A DNA stretch of 64,000 nt from Amycolatopsis rubida (GCF_900115345.1 NZ_FOWC01000010.1:1-64000); one strand, 5' to 3'; positions 16,910-25,530 are shown, counted from the stretch's first letter. Program-made: numbers and translations. The notes: generated by a model from the sequence alone, not told the origin.

Positions 16910-17630
16910 GCGCTCTGCTCGGCGACCATCGCCGAGGGGTCGTCGATCGACCACGAGGTGGAACCAAAGTCGTGAGACACCACGGCCAGCCGAATCGCCT
17001 CGAAGCCGATAGCCGTCGCCGGAGATAGCGCCGTGGGAATCTGGGGCGCAGGGCAAGAGTGAGGATCGCGGCGGCACTGGGGGCGCAGCGCACGCGGCCG
17101 TCGAGCGTCGCTGCGATCGCGTCGCGCACCGGGATCCAGCGCGTCGCGAGATCGGCTTCGGTGTCGTCTAGCTGGGCACGTCGGTCGTCGGTGCGGAGGT
17201 CGGCGGCGAGGTAGACATGGGTACGGCTGGCTGTCAGGGCGGGCAGCGGTTCCCACGTCGCGAGGCGCGTCAGCGTACCGGAAATGCAGGCTTCCTCCAG
17301 CAGTTCGCGCGCCGCCGCGGTCATGGGATCCGGGCCGAGGCCGGGCATTCCGCCGTCGGACGGGTCGACCCGTCCTCCGGGCAGTTGCCAGCAGGGCCCG
17401 GTCAGATAGTGGTGCTGTTCCACGATCAGTACATGACGCTCGCATACCACCAGGATCCGCACCATGTCCGCGGTGTCGACGGCGAGGTAGGGGCCGGTGC
17501 TGCCGTCCGGCCGGCGCACAGTGTCCATTCGAACATTCGCGAACGGGTTCGCCGCCGGTTCCCGATATACGAGCAGCTTCCACGGACTCGGCGGGATCAT
17601 CGGGGTGCCGTCCCAGAAATGCTCAACCAC
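16776..17630 (-). CDS. Nudix hydrolase
   Basis: GTG start at 17630 overlaps the end of the preceding gene. The Nudix box is recognisable: CWQLPGGRVDPSDGGMPG, an extended loop, then AAARELLEEACIS (RExxEE core binding Mg2+). Upstream SPWKLLVYREPAANPFANVR and downstream RTHVYLAADLRTDDRRAQL fit the fold that hydrolyses nucleoside diphosphates linked to another moiety. The homologous part ends near AAILTLALRPRFP (about residue 190). The remaining 90 residues are arginine-rich, low-complexity and overlap a + strand small gene, so the true stop was probably lost by a frameshift near 17040. Confidence 0.7.
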   Translation of the reverse strand: MVEHFWDGTPMIPPSPWKLLVYREPAANPFANVRMDTVRRPDGSTGPYLAVDTADMVRILVVCERHVLIVEQHHYLTGPCWQLPGGRVDPSDGGMPGLGPDPMTAAARELLEEACISGTLTRLATWEPLPALTASRTHVYLAADLRTDDRRAQLDDTEADLATRWIPVRDAIAATLDGRVRCAPSAAAILTLALRPRFPRRYLRRRLSASRRFGWPWCLTTLVPPRGRSTTPRRWSPSRALRPVRFPLAGFAAAPGPTPASRPARAKTSSRTDGDSRSRGSCPG

Positions 17631-18030
17631 GTCGGATCTCGAGAGTGTCAACGCTGTAGCCGCCGATGGCGTCCATCTCCCCCAGCACGGCCCGCAGCTG
17701 GGAGAGATGCTCGTCGGTGATCCTCGCCGGTGGCCGCTCGAACTCGGCGGCGAGGTCGTCCAGCCGTGCCACCGCGGCCGCGCCCCTTGCTGCGAGCTGG
17801 CCGGCAGCGCGGATTTCGGCCCGGGTCCGGGCGGCGCTGGCGTGCAGGACGGCATCGTGGAAAGCGCGGTGCGCACCGAGGCCGATCCCGGCCAGCGGGT
17901 CGAACTGCGAGCCGGGCGATGGGGTTTCGACGAGGATCGTCGCGGCCGCGAGCATCTCTGCTCCGGCCAGCGAGAGCGGCCACAACACCTGGCTCTCGGC
18001 GGACGGGCGGTTTCTACGCATGACAGCCAT
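17623..18030 (-). CDS. hypothetical protein (135 aa)
   Basis: From ATG 18030 (alternative 18021). A helical protein: AGAEMLAAATILVETPSPGS, AFHDAVLHASAARTRAEIRA, RITDEHLSQLRAVLGEMDAI. It ends inside the start of the Nudix gene, so the two are coupled and probably act together. No domain recognised. Confidence 0.55.
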   Translation of the reverse strand: MAVMRRNRPSAESQVLWPLSLAGAEMLAAATILVETPSPGSQFDPLAGIGLGAHRAFHDAVLHASAARTRAEIRAAGQLAARGAAAVARLDDLAAEFERPPARITDEHLSQLRAVLGEMDAIGGYSVDTLEIRRG

Positions 18031-18153
18031 TCTTGACGATCTCCCGCGTTCCCGCGCGGTTTCGGCGGAGGGAACAGTCGGACACCGCGCTCGAAAAGCC
18101 GATGGCGTGGGAAGGTTGCCTGCGTGGAACCGCAGCAGGAAGGAGGATCGCCG

Positions 18154-18333
18154 ATGAACGACGAGACGAAGCCGCCGAATGCGTCCTGTGCGGGGCTCGG
18201 CTAACACCGTTGCCGAGTGGATCCGCTTCCACGGCGTTCTTCAGGTGCTGACCGACCCCATGACCGGCGACGAGTTCGTGATGTGCCAGGACCCCACGGC
18301 GTGCCGGGCGTCATGCAGGCGACGGGGCTGGCC
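18154..18333 (+). pseudogene. decayed small zinc-finger-like gene
   Basis: A strong ribosome binding site (AGGAAGGAGG) precedes ATG 18154 (MNDETKPPNASC). That frame stops after 16 codons. Adjacent frames continue with ECVLCGARL (CxxC) and then TVAEWIRFHGVLQVLTDPMT, GDEFVMCQDPTACRA (CxxxxxxC). Joined, these would make a small protein with two Cys pairs. Two frameshifts separate the parts. Low confidence that it was one gene. Confidence 0.3.
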
Positions 18334-18629
18334 AGCTCGCGCAGGCACTGGGCAGCCCACCCCCGGCCCGGCGATCATGGCGTCCGGCTCGGCGTCACCG
18401 GAGATCCGGATCGTGCCGGTCGCGCGCACTGCCCGGTCGTTCTCGACCGGTGGGAGAACGTCGATCCTGAGGATGGTTGTCCTGGCCGCGGTCGTCGAGG
18501 ACGTGCAGGCGCTCGAGGCGGTCGCCGAGTGCCCGCCCTGGCGGAGTCGGCCCGTCGACCTGGTGGACGCCGTGCAGCGCGCGGACGCCGAGCCTGCGGT
18601 TCCCCCTGGGGGCCCGGTCGCCGCCGCGG

Positions 18630-18875
18630 CTACCGGTTCGGCGCGGAACGCGCCCTCTCAGTCCGAAGCCGTGCGACCGCCGCGATCGTGCACACCAGGC
18701 CGACAACGAGCGCCACCCATCCCGTCACGGTCAAGCCCGGCGTCACGGGCAGCACCAGCACCGCGACGGCGAACCCGACGAGCCAGGTCCCCAGCGTGAA
18801 ACCGAGGAAAGCCAGGCCCCGGTAGCTGCGTGCAAACTGTCCCGCGGTGCGGTCACCGAGACGTCCCCTCATCAC
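18630..18875 (-). CDS. small membrane protein, two TM segments (81 aa)
   Basis: Basic N-terminus (MMRGRLGDRTAGQFARSYRG) then two hydrophobic helices (LAFLGFTLGTWLVGFAVAVL and VTGWVALVVGLVCTIAAVAR) and an arginine-rich tail. Positive-inside pattern on both ends. Unknown function. Confidence 0.6.
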   Translation of the reverse strand: MMRGRLGDRTAGQFARSYRGLAFLGFTLGTWLVGFAVAVLVLPVTPGLTVTGWVALVVGLVCTIAAVARLRTERARSAPNR

Positions 18876-18980
18876 CGCAGGCTAGCGGTGTGCTCACGCT
18901 CCGCAAGTCCCGCCACGCCTGCTCTCCCGATGCGTTCGCGGCTGATCTGTCGTAGCTCGAACCGCGCCGATGAGCAGCCA

Positions 18981-19115
18981 GTGGTGGTCCAGTGGCCACG
19001 GGTGCCGGTCCGGATCGTGGCCGAGCACAGCTGGTCCTACGAGTGGTTCGCCGGGCGCGAGGACGTCCGACTGCCCGCCACGGAGAAGAACACAGTCGCC
19101 GAACCGGCCGACTGA
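18981..19115 (+). CDS. small protein or fragment (44 aa)
   Basis: Frame reading VVVQWPRVPVRIVAEHSWSY then EWFAGREDVRLPATEKNTVA with G/C-rich third positions. GTG at 18981 is a possible start, without a clear ribosome binding site. It may be the tail of a lost larger gene. Confidence 0.35.
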   Translation: MVVQWPRVPVRIVAEHSWSYEWFAGREDVRLPATEKNTVAEPAD

Positions 19116-19363
19116 ACGGCCACTGTCCTCATCGGACAGGCGATCGCAGTTCGAGCTCCCGTTCGCTTTTGGTCTTGGAGATAGACGTGGCTGACCGGCC
19201 TGGTCCCGATCGCGGTTCTTCCTGTGACCAGGACGTGTGGGTTCGGACTGCGCGGCCAGGCGGCGCACCGTTGGCGAGCACGACTTTCAGATGGTCTCCC
19301 ACGAGAACGGGCGTGGACGGGCATCGACCAATTCGACACCCAGAGATTCGAGAACCTGCAAGC
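19116..19363. other. intergenic, nothing recognised
   Basis: About 250 bases with no convincing coding frame, repeat or palindrome on either strand. Confidence 0.3.
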
Positions 19364-20014
19364 TCACGGCCGGCGTGACTGGCCGTGAGCTTGGTGGTTT
19401 CCGGATTCCCGGGCATCGCGGGCGTCTACCACACCCGAGCGCGCCCTGGCCGCCAAGTCCAGGTCGCGTGCTGTGCCCGCCAGCGGTGTCTCCCCGGCCG
19501 AATCCGGTTCGAACCTGACAGGTTTCGCGCCGGTCTTGCTGTTCCTGACGATGAGTTTCACTGTGTCGAGCGAGAGACCGAATTCGCGAGCGATCGAGTG
19601 TTGGGAGATGCCGTCGGCCTCCTTCGTCGCGATCAGCTCATTCCGCCGCGCCCGTGCCAGCACCGTCAGCTCGTCCTGATCGCCGCTTACCTCGACCCAG
19701 CGGCCTTTGCACTCCCGCATCCGGGCTTCCACCTGCGATTTAGTCGGCACACGACACCTCGCGTCGCGAGGGCGTGATCCGGCCTCCGAAGGACCCGCCG
19801 TCCGCTGGAGGGCGCGGAATACGCCCCCGCGGCCGAGGCCGAATCTCCGGCCGATCTCGCTGAGATCCATGCCGTTGTTTCGCATCTGCACGATCCGCAG
19901 GTCTCGCACCTCACGGGCCAGCACGGTCACCGGATCCTGGCAGTGGCTCACCCGCGCCCACTCGCCGTAGCACTCCTCGATCCGGGCTTCCACCTGCTCG
20001 CTAGTCGGCCGCAT
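19364..20014 (-). CDS. protein with two tandem HTH modules (modules 3 and 4 of an array)
   Basis: 216 residues from ATG 20014, which lies inside the end of the upstream gene. Two copies of one module: PTSEQVEARIEECYGEWARV ... DPVTVLAREVRDLRIVQMRN ... LSEIGRRFGLGRGGVFRAL (residues 3-70) and PTKSQVEARMRECKGRWVEV ... DELTVLARARRNELIATKEA ... SIAREFGLSLDTVKLIV (90-156). Each ends in a helix-turn-helix (I-x-x-x-FGLS-x-x-T-V-x-x-I). The 60-residue C-tail is unstructured and arginine-rich. With the preceding gene this makes four copies in tandem, most likely DNA-binding. The individual copies diverge strongly, so duplication is not recent. Confidence 0.75.
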   Translation of the reverse strand: MRPTSEQVEARIEECYGEWARVSHCQDPVTVLAREVRDLRIVQMRNNGMDLSEIGRRFGLGRGGVFRALQRTAGPSEAGSRPRDARCRVPTKSQVEARMRECKGRWVEVSGDQDELTVLARARRNELIATKEADGISQHSIAREFGLSLDTVKLIVRNSKTGAKPVRFEPDSAGETPLAGTARDLDLAARARSGVVDARDARESGNHQAHGQSRRP

Positions 20015-20714
20015 ACGCCGCCCCGCGCGGGTCGACGCCGGAGCATCCGTGCCCCGGGCTGTCCTGGTCCTCCTCGGCGACCCGGGACGACACGGCCGAC
20101 AAGGACGCGGTGGCGGTCGCCCTTTCCGTCGGCCGTGTCTCCCCGGAGGGCTCGCCCAGCGTGGTGTCGATCGGCAGGCCGACGGCGATCGGCGTCCAGG
20201 TGCTGATGATGCGCCGCGCTGTTTGGGCTGAGAGCCCGAAGCGGTCGCAGATCTCCAGCGTGCTCTTGCCGTTGGCACCCATCTGCGTGATCTGCTGGTC
20301 TCGCCGCGCCCGTGCCAGTACCGTCAGCTCGTCCCGATCGCCGCTCACCTGGGGCCAGCGGCCGCGACACGCCTTGATCCGGGCGTCAATTTCGTCGCTG
20401 GTCGGCGAGCGCCGCACCGCGACCCGCGGCGACACGATCGGCAGAGCCGCGATGGGGTGCGCAGTCCCCGCCGACCGTATCTCCCGGGTTGGATCAGCTT
20501 CCTGGGTCTTCAGGATGCCGTCCACGGCTGTGCGGGAAAGGCCGAATTTGGCGGCGATCATGCCCGGGAGCGATCCCTCGGCATTCGCCTCCGCGATCTG
20601 CTCGTCGCGCCGTTCCCGCGCCAGCACCGTCAGAGGGTCTTTGTCCATCCGCACCTTGCCCCACCGACCGAAACACGCCCTGACCCGGGCTTCCACATCC
20701 TCTTCAGTCGGCAC
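20001..20714 (-). CDS. protein with two tandem HTH modules (modules 1 and 2 of an array)
   Basis: 237 residues from GTG 20714, which overlaps the stop of the upstream gene. Module 1: PTEEDVEARVRACFGRWGKV ... DPLTVLARERRDEQIAEANA ... MIAAKFGLSRTAVDGIL. Module 2 (from about 20405): PTSDEIDARIKACRGRWPQV ... DELTVLARARRDQQITQMGA ... EICDRFGLSAQTARRII. The same start phrase (V/M-x-PT) marks modules 1 and 3 as gene starts and modules 2 and 4 as internal copies, as if a single-module gene had duplicated with loss of some stop codons. Probably sequence-specific DNA-binding proteins; target unknown. Confidence 0.75.
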   Translation of the reverse strand: MPTEEDVEARVRACFGRWGKVRMDKDPLTVLARERRDEQIAEANAEGSLPGMIAAKFGLSRTAVDGILKTQEADPTREIRSAGTAHPIAALPIVSPRVAVRRSPTSDEIDARIKACRGRWPQVSGDRDELTVLARARRDQQITQMGANGKSTLEICDRFGLSAQTARRIISTWTPIAVGLPIDTTLGEPSGETRPTERATATASLSAVSSRVAEEDQDSPGHGCSGVDPRGAAYAAD

Positions 20715-21033
20715 ACGCCACCGCCTCGAACAGGCGCGCGGTCCGACTTCCGTATCCCGGGTTGAAGCACCCCGCCTGGCAAATCCGCACCCCGCCGACC
20801 GGGTAGCCGCCAGGCCAGAATATGGCGGTCTCCAGTTCCTCGCGGCAATGCCGGTCCGGATAGGAATCGATCTCGGAGTGTCGCGGCTGCGGCCAATCCC
20901 ACCCACGCACAGCGAACCTGGGGTACGCGTGAACAGTGCGGTCCTGGCGGCAGAACCGCACTAAATAGTGCTTGTGCGTCAACCACTCGCGTGGTACGGC
21001 TTTCAGCTGCTTATCGCAGGTGGTCAAGACCAT
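20704..21033 (-). CDS. hypothetical protein (109 aa)
   Basis: ATG 21033. Contains aromatic and cysteine-rich stretches: HKHYLVRFCRQDRTVHAYPR, FAVRGWDWPQPRHSEIDSYP, YPVGGVRICQAGCFNPGYGS. Ends LFEAVACAD, a tail that resembles the end of the following gene (RGAAYAAD). Head of the array operon. No family recognised; Cys/His content could bind metal. Confidence 0.5.
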   Translation of the reverse strand: MVLTTCDKQLKAVPREWLTHKHYLVRFCRQDRTVHAYPRFAVRGWDWPQPRHSEIDSYPDRHCREELETAIFWPGGYPVGGVRICQAGCFNPGYGSRTARLFEAVACAD

Positions 21034-21108
21034 GCAGGCAGTGTCGTCTGGCGGTCACAGCGCGTGAAGAGTTCTGGATATGCGCGTTCCAACGCGCATA
21101 TCCAGGGC

Positions 21109-22128
21109 TTATCTGGCTTCTTCTGCTTCAGCCAGGCCGAGGCGGTATTCCGTGGTCCATTCCGCGTTTTGCTGATTCGGGGGAAGGCTCTCAAGGCCGG
21201 TCCGGAAGTGGTCAGCAGCCGTGGCGTGATCGTGCAGTGCGAGGTGCGCTAACCCTGAATTCAACAAGTGGAATGTAGGCGTCAACCAGTACGCAGTAGC
21301 TGGAGGCGGCACCTTGCCGGCCTCGTCGACCAGATCGTCCGCGTCGGCTAACAACCTTAACGCCGTGTCCCGATATCCGGAATCAGGACTCAGGGTGTGC
21401 AGGCGGGCATAGCCCTGCGCGGCCTGGATCGTGTCGCCAATCCGCTGCGCTACATGCGCACCTGGCTCCTCGAACGCACGGACAAACCACTTCACCATCG
21501 ATGTCGGTCGACCCCGTTGCCTGGCAACGAATCCCTTGAAGTTCGACGCCTGAGCAGCGAGCGTGCCGTCGTTCGCGATCCGGGCGATGTCGCCGGCCTC
21601 GGTCAGCCACTCCACAGCCAAACGATCATGCCGAGCTTCCGCCAATAACCAACCGGCGAACTGCATATACTCGGATGTGACCGCCGACAGCTGCGGACGA
21701 GCGGGTCCGCGTACCTGCTTCAACAGCCCGGTCATCATCCGCGCCTGGCCTTTCGCCCCGGCCAGCATCGGTTCCGGTCCAATCAGATCGTCGACCCGAC
21801 GCTGCGCAGCGAGGCTGGCGGCCAGCACGTCCACCGCGGCCGCGTCCATCAGGCCCGGATGCCGCACGGTCCAAGCGATCCGGTTGCGCTGATCCGAATT
21901 CAGCGGTCCAGTGTCGAGCGGATCGTAGACGGCCATCAACCGACCGTCGGCATTCAATGCTTTGTCCAGCCGATCGGCGGCCTCCTCAGGAACGCCTTGG
22001 CCGCCAGACTCGATCTTGCTCACGTTCGGCTGCGTCATGTGCGTCCGCCGCGCCAGCTCCTGCTGAGTAAGCCCAGCAGCAACCCGCAAGCGACGCAACA
22101 CGTCGCCGAAGCTCTCGATCTCACCCAT
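21109..22128 (-). CDS. XRE-family regulator with TPR-like C-terminus (339 aa)
   Basis: ATG 22128. Residues 5-62 are an XRE helix-turn-helix: FGDVLRRLRVAAGLTQQELA, RRTHMTQPNVSKIES. The rest is helical repeats (VEWLTEAGDIARIANDGTLA, IQAAQGYARLHTLSPDSGY, FHLLNSGLAHLALHDHATAA), as in actinomycete XRE/TPR regulators whose C-domain senses peptides or partner proteins. It lies upstream of the HTH array on the same strand with a 75-nt gap and may control it. Confidence 0.8.
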   Translation of the reverse strand: MGEIESFGDVLRRLRVAAGLTQQELARRTHMTQPNVSKIESGGQGVPEEAADRLDKALNADGRLMAVYDPLDTGPLNSDQRNRIAWTVRHPGLMDAAAVDVLAASLAAQRRVDDLIGPEPMLAGAKGQARMMTGLLKQVRGPARPQLSAVTSEYMQFAGWLLAEARHDRLAVEWLTEAGDIARIANDGTLAAQASNFKGFVARQRGRPTSMVKWFVRAFEEPGAHVAQRIGDTIQAAQGYARLHTLSPDSGYRDTALRLLADADDLVDEAGKVPPPATAYWLTPTFHLLNSGLAHLALHDHATAADHFRTGLESLPPNQQNAEWTTEYRLGLAEAEEAR

Positions 22129-22309
22129 TGACGCCTCATTCACCCAGAGGTACAACCTGATCGTACTGAAACCTCGCAGATCAGCCGAGGTTTTCCGGAC
22201 GACGCACACCCGGCGGTCCTCCGCGGTGAGCCTCTTCGCCCACTTCGGGTCGGCCAGGACTCGTTGCAGTAGCAGGGTGTTGACGTGGACCAGGCACGAC
22301 CGGGCACGT

Positions 22310-22774
22310 TTATGCCTGCCCCCGGCGGCGGAGTCGTGCGGCGCGGAGGCGACGGCGCACCAGCTGGGCCAGCTCACCGCCGACTGCGAGACCGAGACAT
22401 GGCATCGCGACCGCGCCCAGCACGGCGGGTGCTTCCATGGTCAGAAGGGGAATCGCGCCGTACACGATGACGGATCCGATGATGGGGCACAGCATTCCGG
22501 CGGTGACGTACCAGGAACCGGAATGGCTCGGCCGGCCGCCGCGGAGGATGCCGTGAAGTGCCCAGATCACGACCCCGGACACCACTGCCAGGGTGACGTA
22601 GGCGGCGGCGATCCGACCGACGAGCAGTTCGGCCGTGTCGTGTGACAGCGTCGATGTCGCCACTGCGCTCATGGCGAAGCCGAGCGCGCCGGTTGTGCTC
22701 ACCCAGCGGTACCACTGCGGCTCATGTGCGGGAGGTTCCTGCGGTTTGGTGGACGCGTCGATGTTTGCTGGCAT
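22310..22774 (-). CDS. membrane protein, three or four TM segments (154 aa)
   Basis: Cytoplasmic proline-rich N-terminus then hydrophobic helices VSTTGALGFAMSAVATSTLS, IAAAYVTLAVVSGVVIWALH, YVTAGMLCPIIGSVIVYGAI and MEAPAVLGAVAMPCLGLAVG, ending in an arginine cluster. No transporter signature. Unknown function. Confidence 0.6.
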   Translation of the reverse strand: MPANIDASTKPQEPPAHEPQWYRWVSTTGALGFAMSAVATSTLSHDTAELLVGRIAAAYVTLAVVSGVVIWALHGILRGGRPSHSGSWYVTAGMLCPIIGSVIVYGAIPLLTMEAPAVLGAVAMPCLGLAVGGELAQLVRRRLRAARLRRRGQA

Positions 22775-22789
22775 GTCTCCTCGCCTTCT

Positions 22790-23125
22790 TCCTGCCGTCG
22801 ATCGGAGCGGCTGATTTCCTTGCTACTGATGGTAAGAAGGAGGAAGGGACGCGCTCGACGACGAGGCCGAGGACCTCGGGTGATCGGGTGAGAGGTCGGC
22901 CGGCACGCGGCGTGCGGGCGACCCTGTTTCATAGGCGGTCGCTTTGAAACACAGGGGGCAGCCGAGCGTGCGGCGACGGCAAGGCAAGGCTGGGCGCGGG
23001 CTACACTCGGCCGCCGGTCTGTGTTTTCCCCGCGGCTGCGGGGGTTGCCGGCCGCGCGCCTCTCGGGTGGCGACCAGCCCGGATCCGCTGCGGCCTGTTG
23101 TCCGCGCCTGCAGTTGGGAGATCCC
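22790..23125. other. intergenic region between divergent genes
   Basis: About 335 bases. Contains an imperfect dyad CCCTGTTTCA / TGAAACACAGGG around 22923-22966 that may be an operator, and a lone CCCCGCGGCTGCGGGG hairpin (23029-23044). No coding frame is convincing. Confidence 0.35.
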
Positions 23126-23860
23126 ATGCCCTTGCCCTCTTCGTCCCCGCGCGACCTGTTGGTCACCGGCTGGATCGGCGAGCATCCCCGCGACGGCAGC
23201 GACGTGGCGCACCTGCTGGTGGTCCCGCGGTCGTGGGCGATTTCCGAAGGCATGCCGCTGGTCGCGGACGCGCTCGGTCTCGCACCGCTGGCCGAGCACA
23301 GCGCCCTGGCACGGGTTCCTCGCGAAACGGCCCGCGTCGTGCTCGGCTCGTACGGGGTGCGGCTGCTCTTCGGCAGCAGCGGCGTGCTCTCCCACCCGGG
23401 CGACGGCGACTGGAAAGGCGCCGCTGCCCGGCACGGGTTCGTGATCGTCACCTGCGGGCAGGATCCGTTCAGCGGCGGCATCGACCAGCTCGACGGATAC
23501 CTGGCCCGGCCGGGCCGACTGCGCATGGGCATGGTGTCCGTCGACGAGCCTGACGAGACCGGCCCGGCCGCGCCGACGTGGGCCGTCGTCGAGGGCGGAA
23601 TCGCGGCGCTGGCCTCGGCGCTCCCGGCCACCGAGGACGACATCGCCCGGGAGGCCGAACTCGCCGGGCCCGTCGAGGAGTTCTTTCGCGCGCATGCCGA
23701 ACCTGGCCGCGCGTACTCGATGGCCGACATCAGCGCAGCGACGGGGATCGACCCGCAGGATGCGTTCCCGTTGTTGCTCTGCATGGAGATGCTCGTCGAG
23801 CGCGGGGTGGTGCGCGCCGGGCCGCCCGCCGGCGGTGCGGGCCCGACGTGGCAGCGCTGA
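23126..23860 (+). CDS. hypothetical protein (244 aa)
   Basis: ATG 23126 with TTGGGAG upstream. The first half is a compact alpha/beta domain (PRDLLVTGWIGEHPRDGSDV, VVPRSWAISEGMPLVADAL, FVIVTCGQDPFSGGIDQLDG). The C-terminal 60 residues look like a winged helix: FRAHAEPGRAYSMADISAAT, GIDPQDAFPLLLCMEMLVER. No known family. Convergent with the PIMT block. Confidence 0.6.
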   Translation: MPLPSSSPRDLLVTGWIGEHPRDGSDVAHLLVVPRSWAISEGMPLVADALGLAPLAEHSALARVPRETARVVLGSYGVRLLFGSSGVLSHPGDGDWKGAAARHGFVIVTCGQDPFSGGIDQLDGYLARPGRLRMGMVSVDEPDETGPAAPTWAVVEGGIAALASALPATEDDIAREAELAGPVEEFFRAHAEPGRAYSMADISAATGIDPQDAFPLLLCMEMLVERGVVRAGPPAGGAGPTWQR

Positions 23861-24012
23861 CCTCGGTCAGTATTCCAGGCCTGGTCCAGTGCGACCCCTT
23901 TCACGACTCGCCGATCAGCGCAATCACGCTCGATGACGGCGCATGACGTCGTCCTGACCAGCAGGCCGTCCCGGGCCGCTCGTGCTGGCCCAGGGCACGA
24001 GCTTCGGACCGA

Positions 24013-24225
24013 TCCCGCTCGCGGACGGCTCCCCGTTCGCCCGAGGAAGTACCCGAAACCGACCCCGCCGAGCAGTCCGAGGCCGGCGACAACGGCGGCG
24101 ATGCCCGCGAACACGACGGCCGTGCGCGGGAAAGCGTGGGCCACGACCACGACGAACTGCGCCAGCACATAGCCCGCGACCGCCCATCGACGACGGCGGT
24201 CGTCGCGGTCGCGCGCGTCCGTCAG
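24013..24225 (-). CDS. small membrane protein, ends unclear
   Basis: A frame overlapping the stop of the 49-aa gene reads RDRDDRRRRWAVAGYVLAQF, VVVVAHAFPRTAVVFAGIAA and VVAGLGLLGGVGFGYFLGRT: an arginine-rich start and two hydrophobic helices. There is no ATG/GTG at the expected place (a CTG at 24225 is in frame; GTG at 24174 is internal). The frame runs on without stop into antisense of another gene, so the 3' end has probably been lost. Confidence 0.35.
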
Positions 24226-24371
24226 CCGCGTGTAACGACGTCGACCACCTGGTAGGACCGGCCTTGGCTGATGGCGACCAGCTCGCCGACGCGTGGAACG
24301 AGCGGCGCGGTGATCTCCGCGTATTCGATGCCGCCGTCGTCGGTGTGCAGGGTGTAGCGGATCTCGATCAC
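24222..24371 (-). CDS. small beta-rich protein (49 aa) downstream of PIMT
   Basis: GTG at 24371, stop at 24222. Reads MIEIRYTLHTDDGGIEYAEI, TAPLVPRVGELVAISQGRSY and QVVDVVTRG. Alternating hydrophobic pattern suggests a small beta barrel. It starts 26 bases after the PIMT stop on the same strand, so it is the third gene of that operon. G/C-rich third positions support coding. Function unknown. Confidence 0.55.
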   Translation of the reverse strand: MIEIRYTLHTDDGGIEYAEITAPLVPRVGELVAISQGRSYQVVDVVTRG

Positions 24372-24396
24372 GCGGGCAGGGCCTTCCGCTCGGCGG

Positions 24397-25530
24397 TCAG
24401 GGCCAGGTGCGGACGACGGTCTCGGGGGTGTCGAGGAACAGGGTCTGGGCGTCGTCGGTGATGGCGAGGCCGAGCCGGTCCGGGCCGGGTTTGGCGTGCT
24501 CGTGCCACCAGTCGTAGGCGGCGAGGGCTTCGTCCCACAGCCGCCGCGGCCCGAGTTGGCGGACGGTGAACGGCGCGGGGTCGGTCACATCCGCGTCGAG
24601 CCGGGCGTAGGAGCGGGTGATCAGGTCGTCGAGCTCGAGGACGTGCCGGCCGGGACCGTGCGCGTCCCACTCGACGACCAGGGCGACGTTCGGCAGCCGT
24701 GCGCCGATCGCGAAGCGCCCCTTCTCGGGGTTGAGCATCATGTCCAGGTCCTTGCCGCGCACGTCAGTTGCGGCGACCTCGGCGGCGGCGACGGTGTCGT
24801 CGTCGGGTTCCCAGCCGAAGAGGCTGCGCTGGTGGGAGCGCAGCCGCATGAACGCCAGGTTCCCGGAGAACCGACCGGACGCGATTCCGTCGGCGTCGAG
24901 GTCGAGGGTGAGCAGGGCGCCGTTGCCGTAGTCGGTGCCCCACGGGGTCACCAGCCGCCCGCCGGGGCGCAGCTGGGCCAGCCACGCCGGCGGCACGATC
25001 TCCCGCACCGAGGCGGTCGCGATGATCCGGTCGAACGGTGCGCCCGCCGGCCAGCCCGCAGCGCCGTCACCGGTGACGGCTTCGGCGGCGACTCCGGCCG
25101 CGGTGAGTGCCTGGCGGGCGGTCTCGGCGAGGGCCGGGTCGACCTCGATCGTGGTGACCTGCCCCGAGGGACCGACGCGATGTGCGAGCAGGGCGGCGTT
25201 CCAGCCGGTGCCGGTGCCGATCTCCAGCACCCGCTCACCCGGTCGCGGGTCGAGGGCGTCGAGCATGTCCGCGACGATGCTCGGCTGCGAAGAGGAGCTG
25301 GAGGGGAAGTCCTCGCCGTTCTCCGTGGCCGGTTCGCCCAGGTTGATCTGGGTGATCACCGGCGCGTTCGCCGCGACCGCGGCCTCCCACGCCGAAGGGT
25401 CGGTGCGGCGGGACACCGCGGTGAACCCCGGACCGTCGGGATCGTCGACCCAGATGGTGTCCGGGATGAACCCGGCCCGGGGCACCTGCTCGAACACGAC
25501 GGCCCAGGCCGGGGCGGTGTCCGTGGTCAT
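24397..25530 (-). CDS. PIMT-like (protein-L-isoaspartate O-methyltransferase family) RiPP-type methyltransferase
   Basis: 377 residues. An N-terminal segment of about 75 residues (GFIPDTIWVDDPDGPGFTAV, NAPVITQINLGEP) precedes a PIMT domain: SSSSSQPSIVADMLDAL (equivalent to the SQP-xIVA substrate loop), motif I VLEIGTGTGWNAAL (101-114) for SAM, and PPAWLAQLRPGGRLVTPWG. A further C-terminal domain of about 150 residues (QLGPRRLWDEALAAYDWWHE) is absent from housekeeping PIMT (about 210 aa). The ATG directly follows the stop of a 41-codon acidic peptide gene (TAG then ATG). PIMT homologues paired with a small peptide install aspartimide in RiPPs (imiditide family; PIMTs also tailor some lanthipeptides and graspetides). 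No ATP-grasp or LanB/LanM gene is adjacent. Substrate assignment is inference. Confidence 0.85.
   Translation of the reverse strand: MTTDTAPAWAVVFEQVPRAGFIPDTIWVDDPDGPGFTAVSRRTDPSAWEAAVAANAPVITQINLGEPATENGEDFPSSSSSQPSIVADMLDALDPRPGERVLEIGTGTGWNAALLAHRVGPSGQVTTIEVDPALAETARQALTAAGVAAEAVTGDGAAGWPAGAPFDRIIATASVREIVPPAWLAQLRPGGRLVTPWGTDYGNGALLTLDLDADGIASGRFSGNLAFMRLRSHQRSLFGWEPDDDTVAAAEVAATDVRGKDLDMMLNPEKGRFAIGARLPNVALVVEWDAHGPGRHVLELDDLITRSYARLDADVTDPAPFTVRQLGPRRLWDEALAAYDWWHEHAKPGPDRLGLAITDDAQTLFLDTPETVVRTWP

Noticed and set aside
19500..19525. CCGGTTCGAACC as a tRNA T-arm
   Set aside because: No acceptor stem, anticodon arm or CCA context around it; it lies inside the HTH array gene on the other strand.
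23021..23051. GTGTTTTCCCCGCGGCTGCG followed by GGGGTTGCCGG, resembling a type I-E CRISPR repeat
   Set aside because: Only one copy is present; no second repeat 55-65 bases away on either side and no cas genes. The hairpin can arise by chance in GC-rich DNA.
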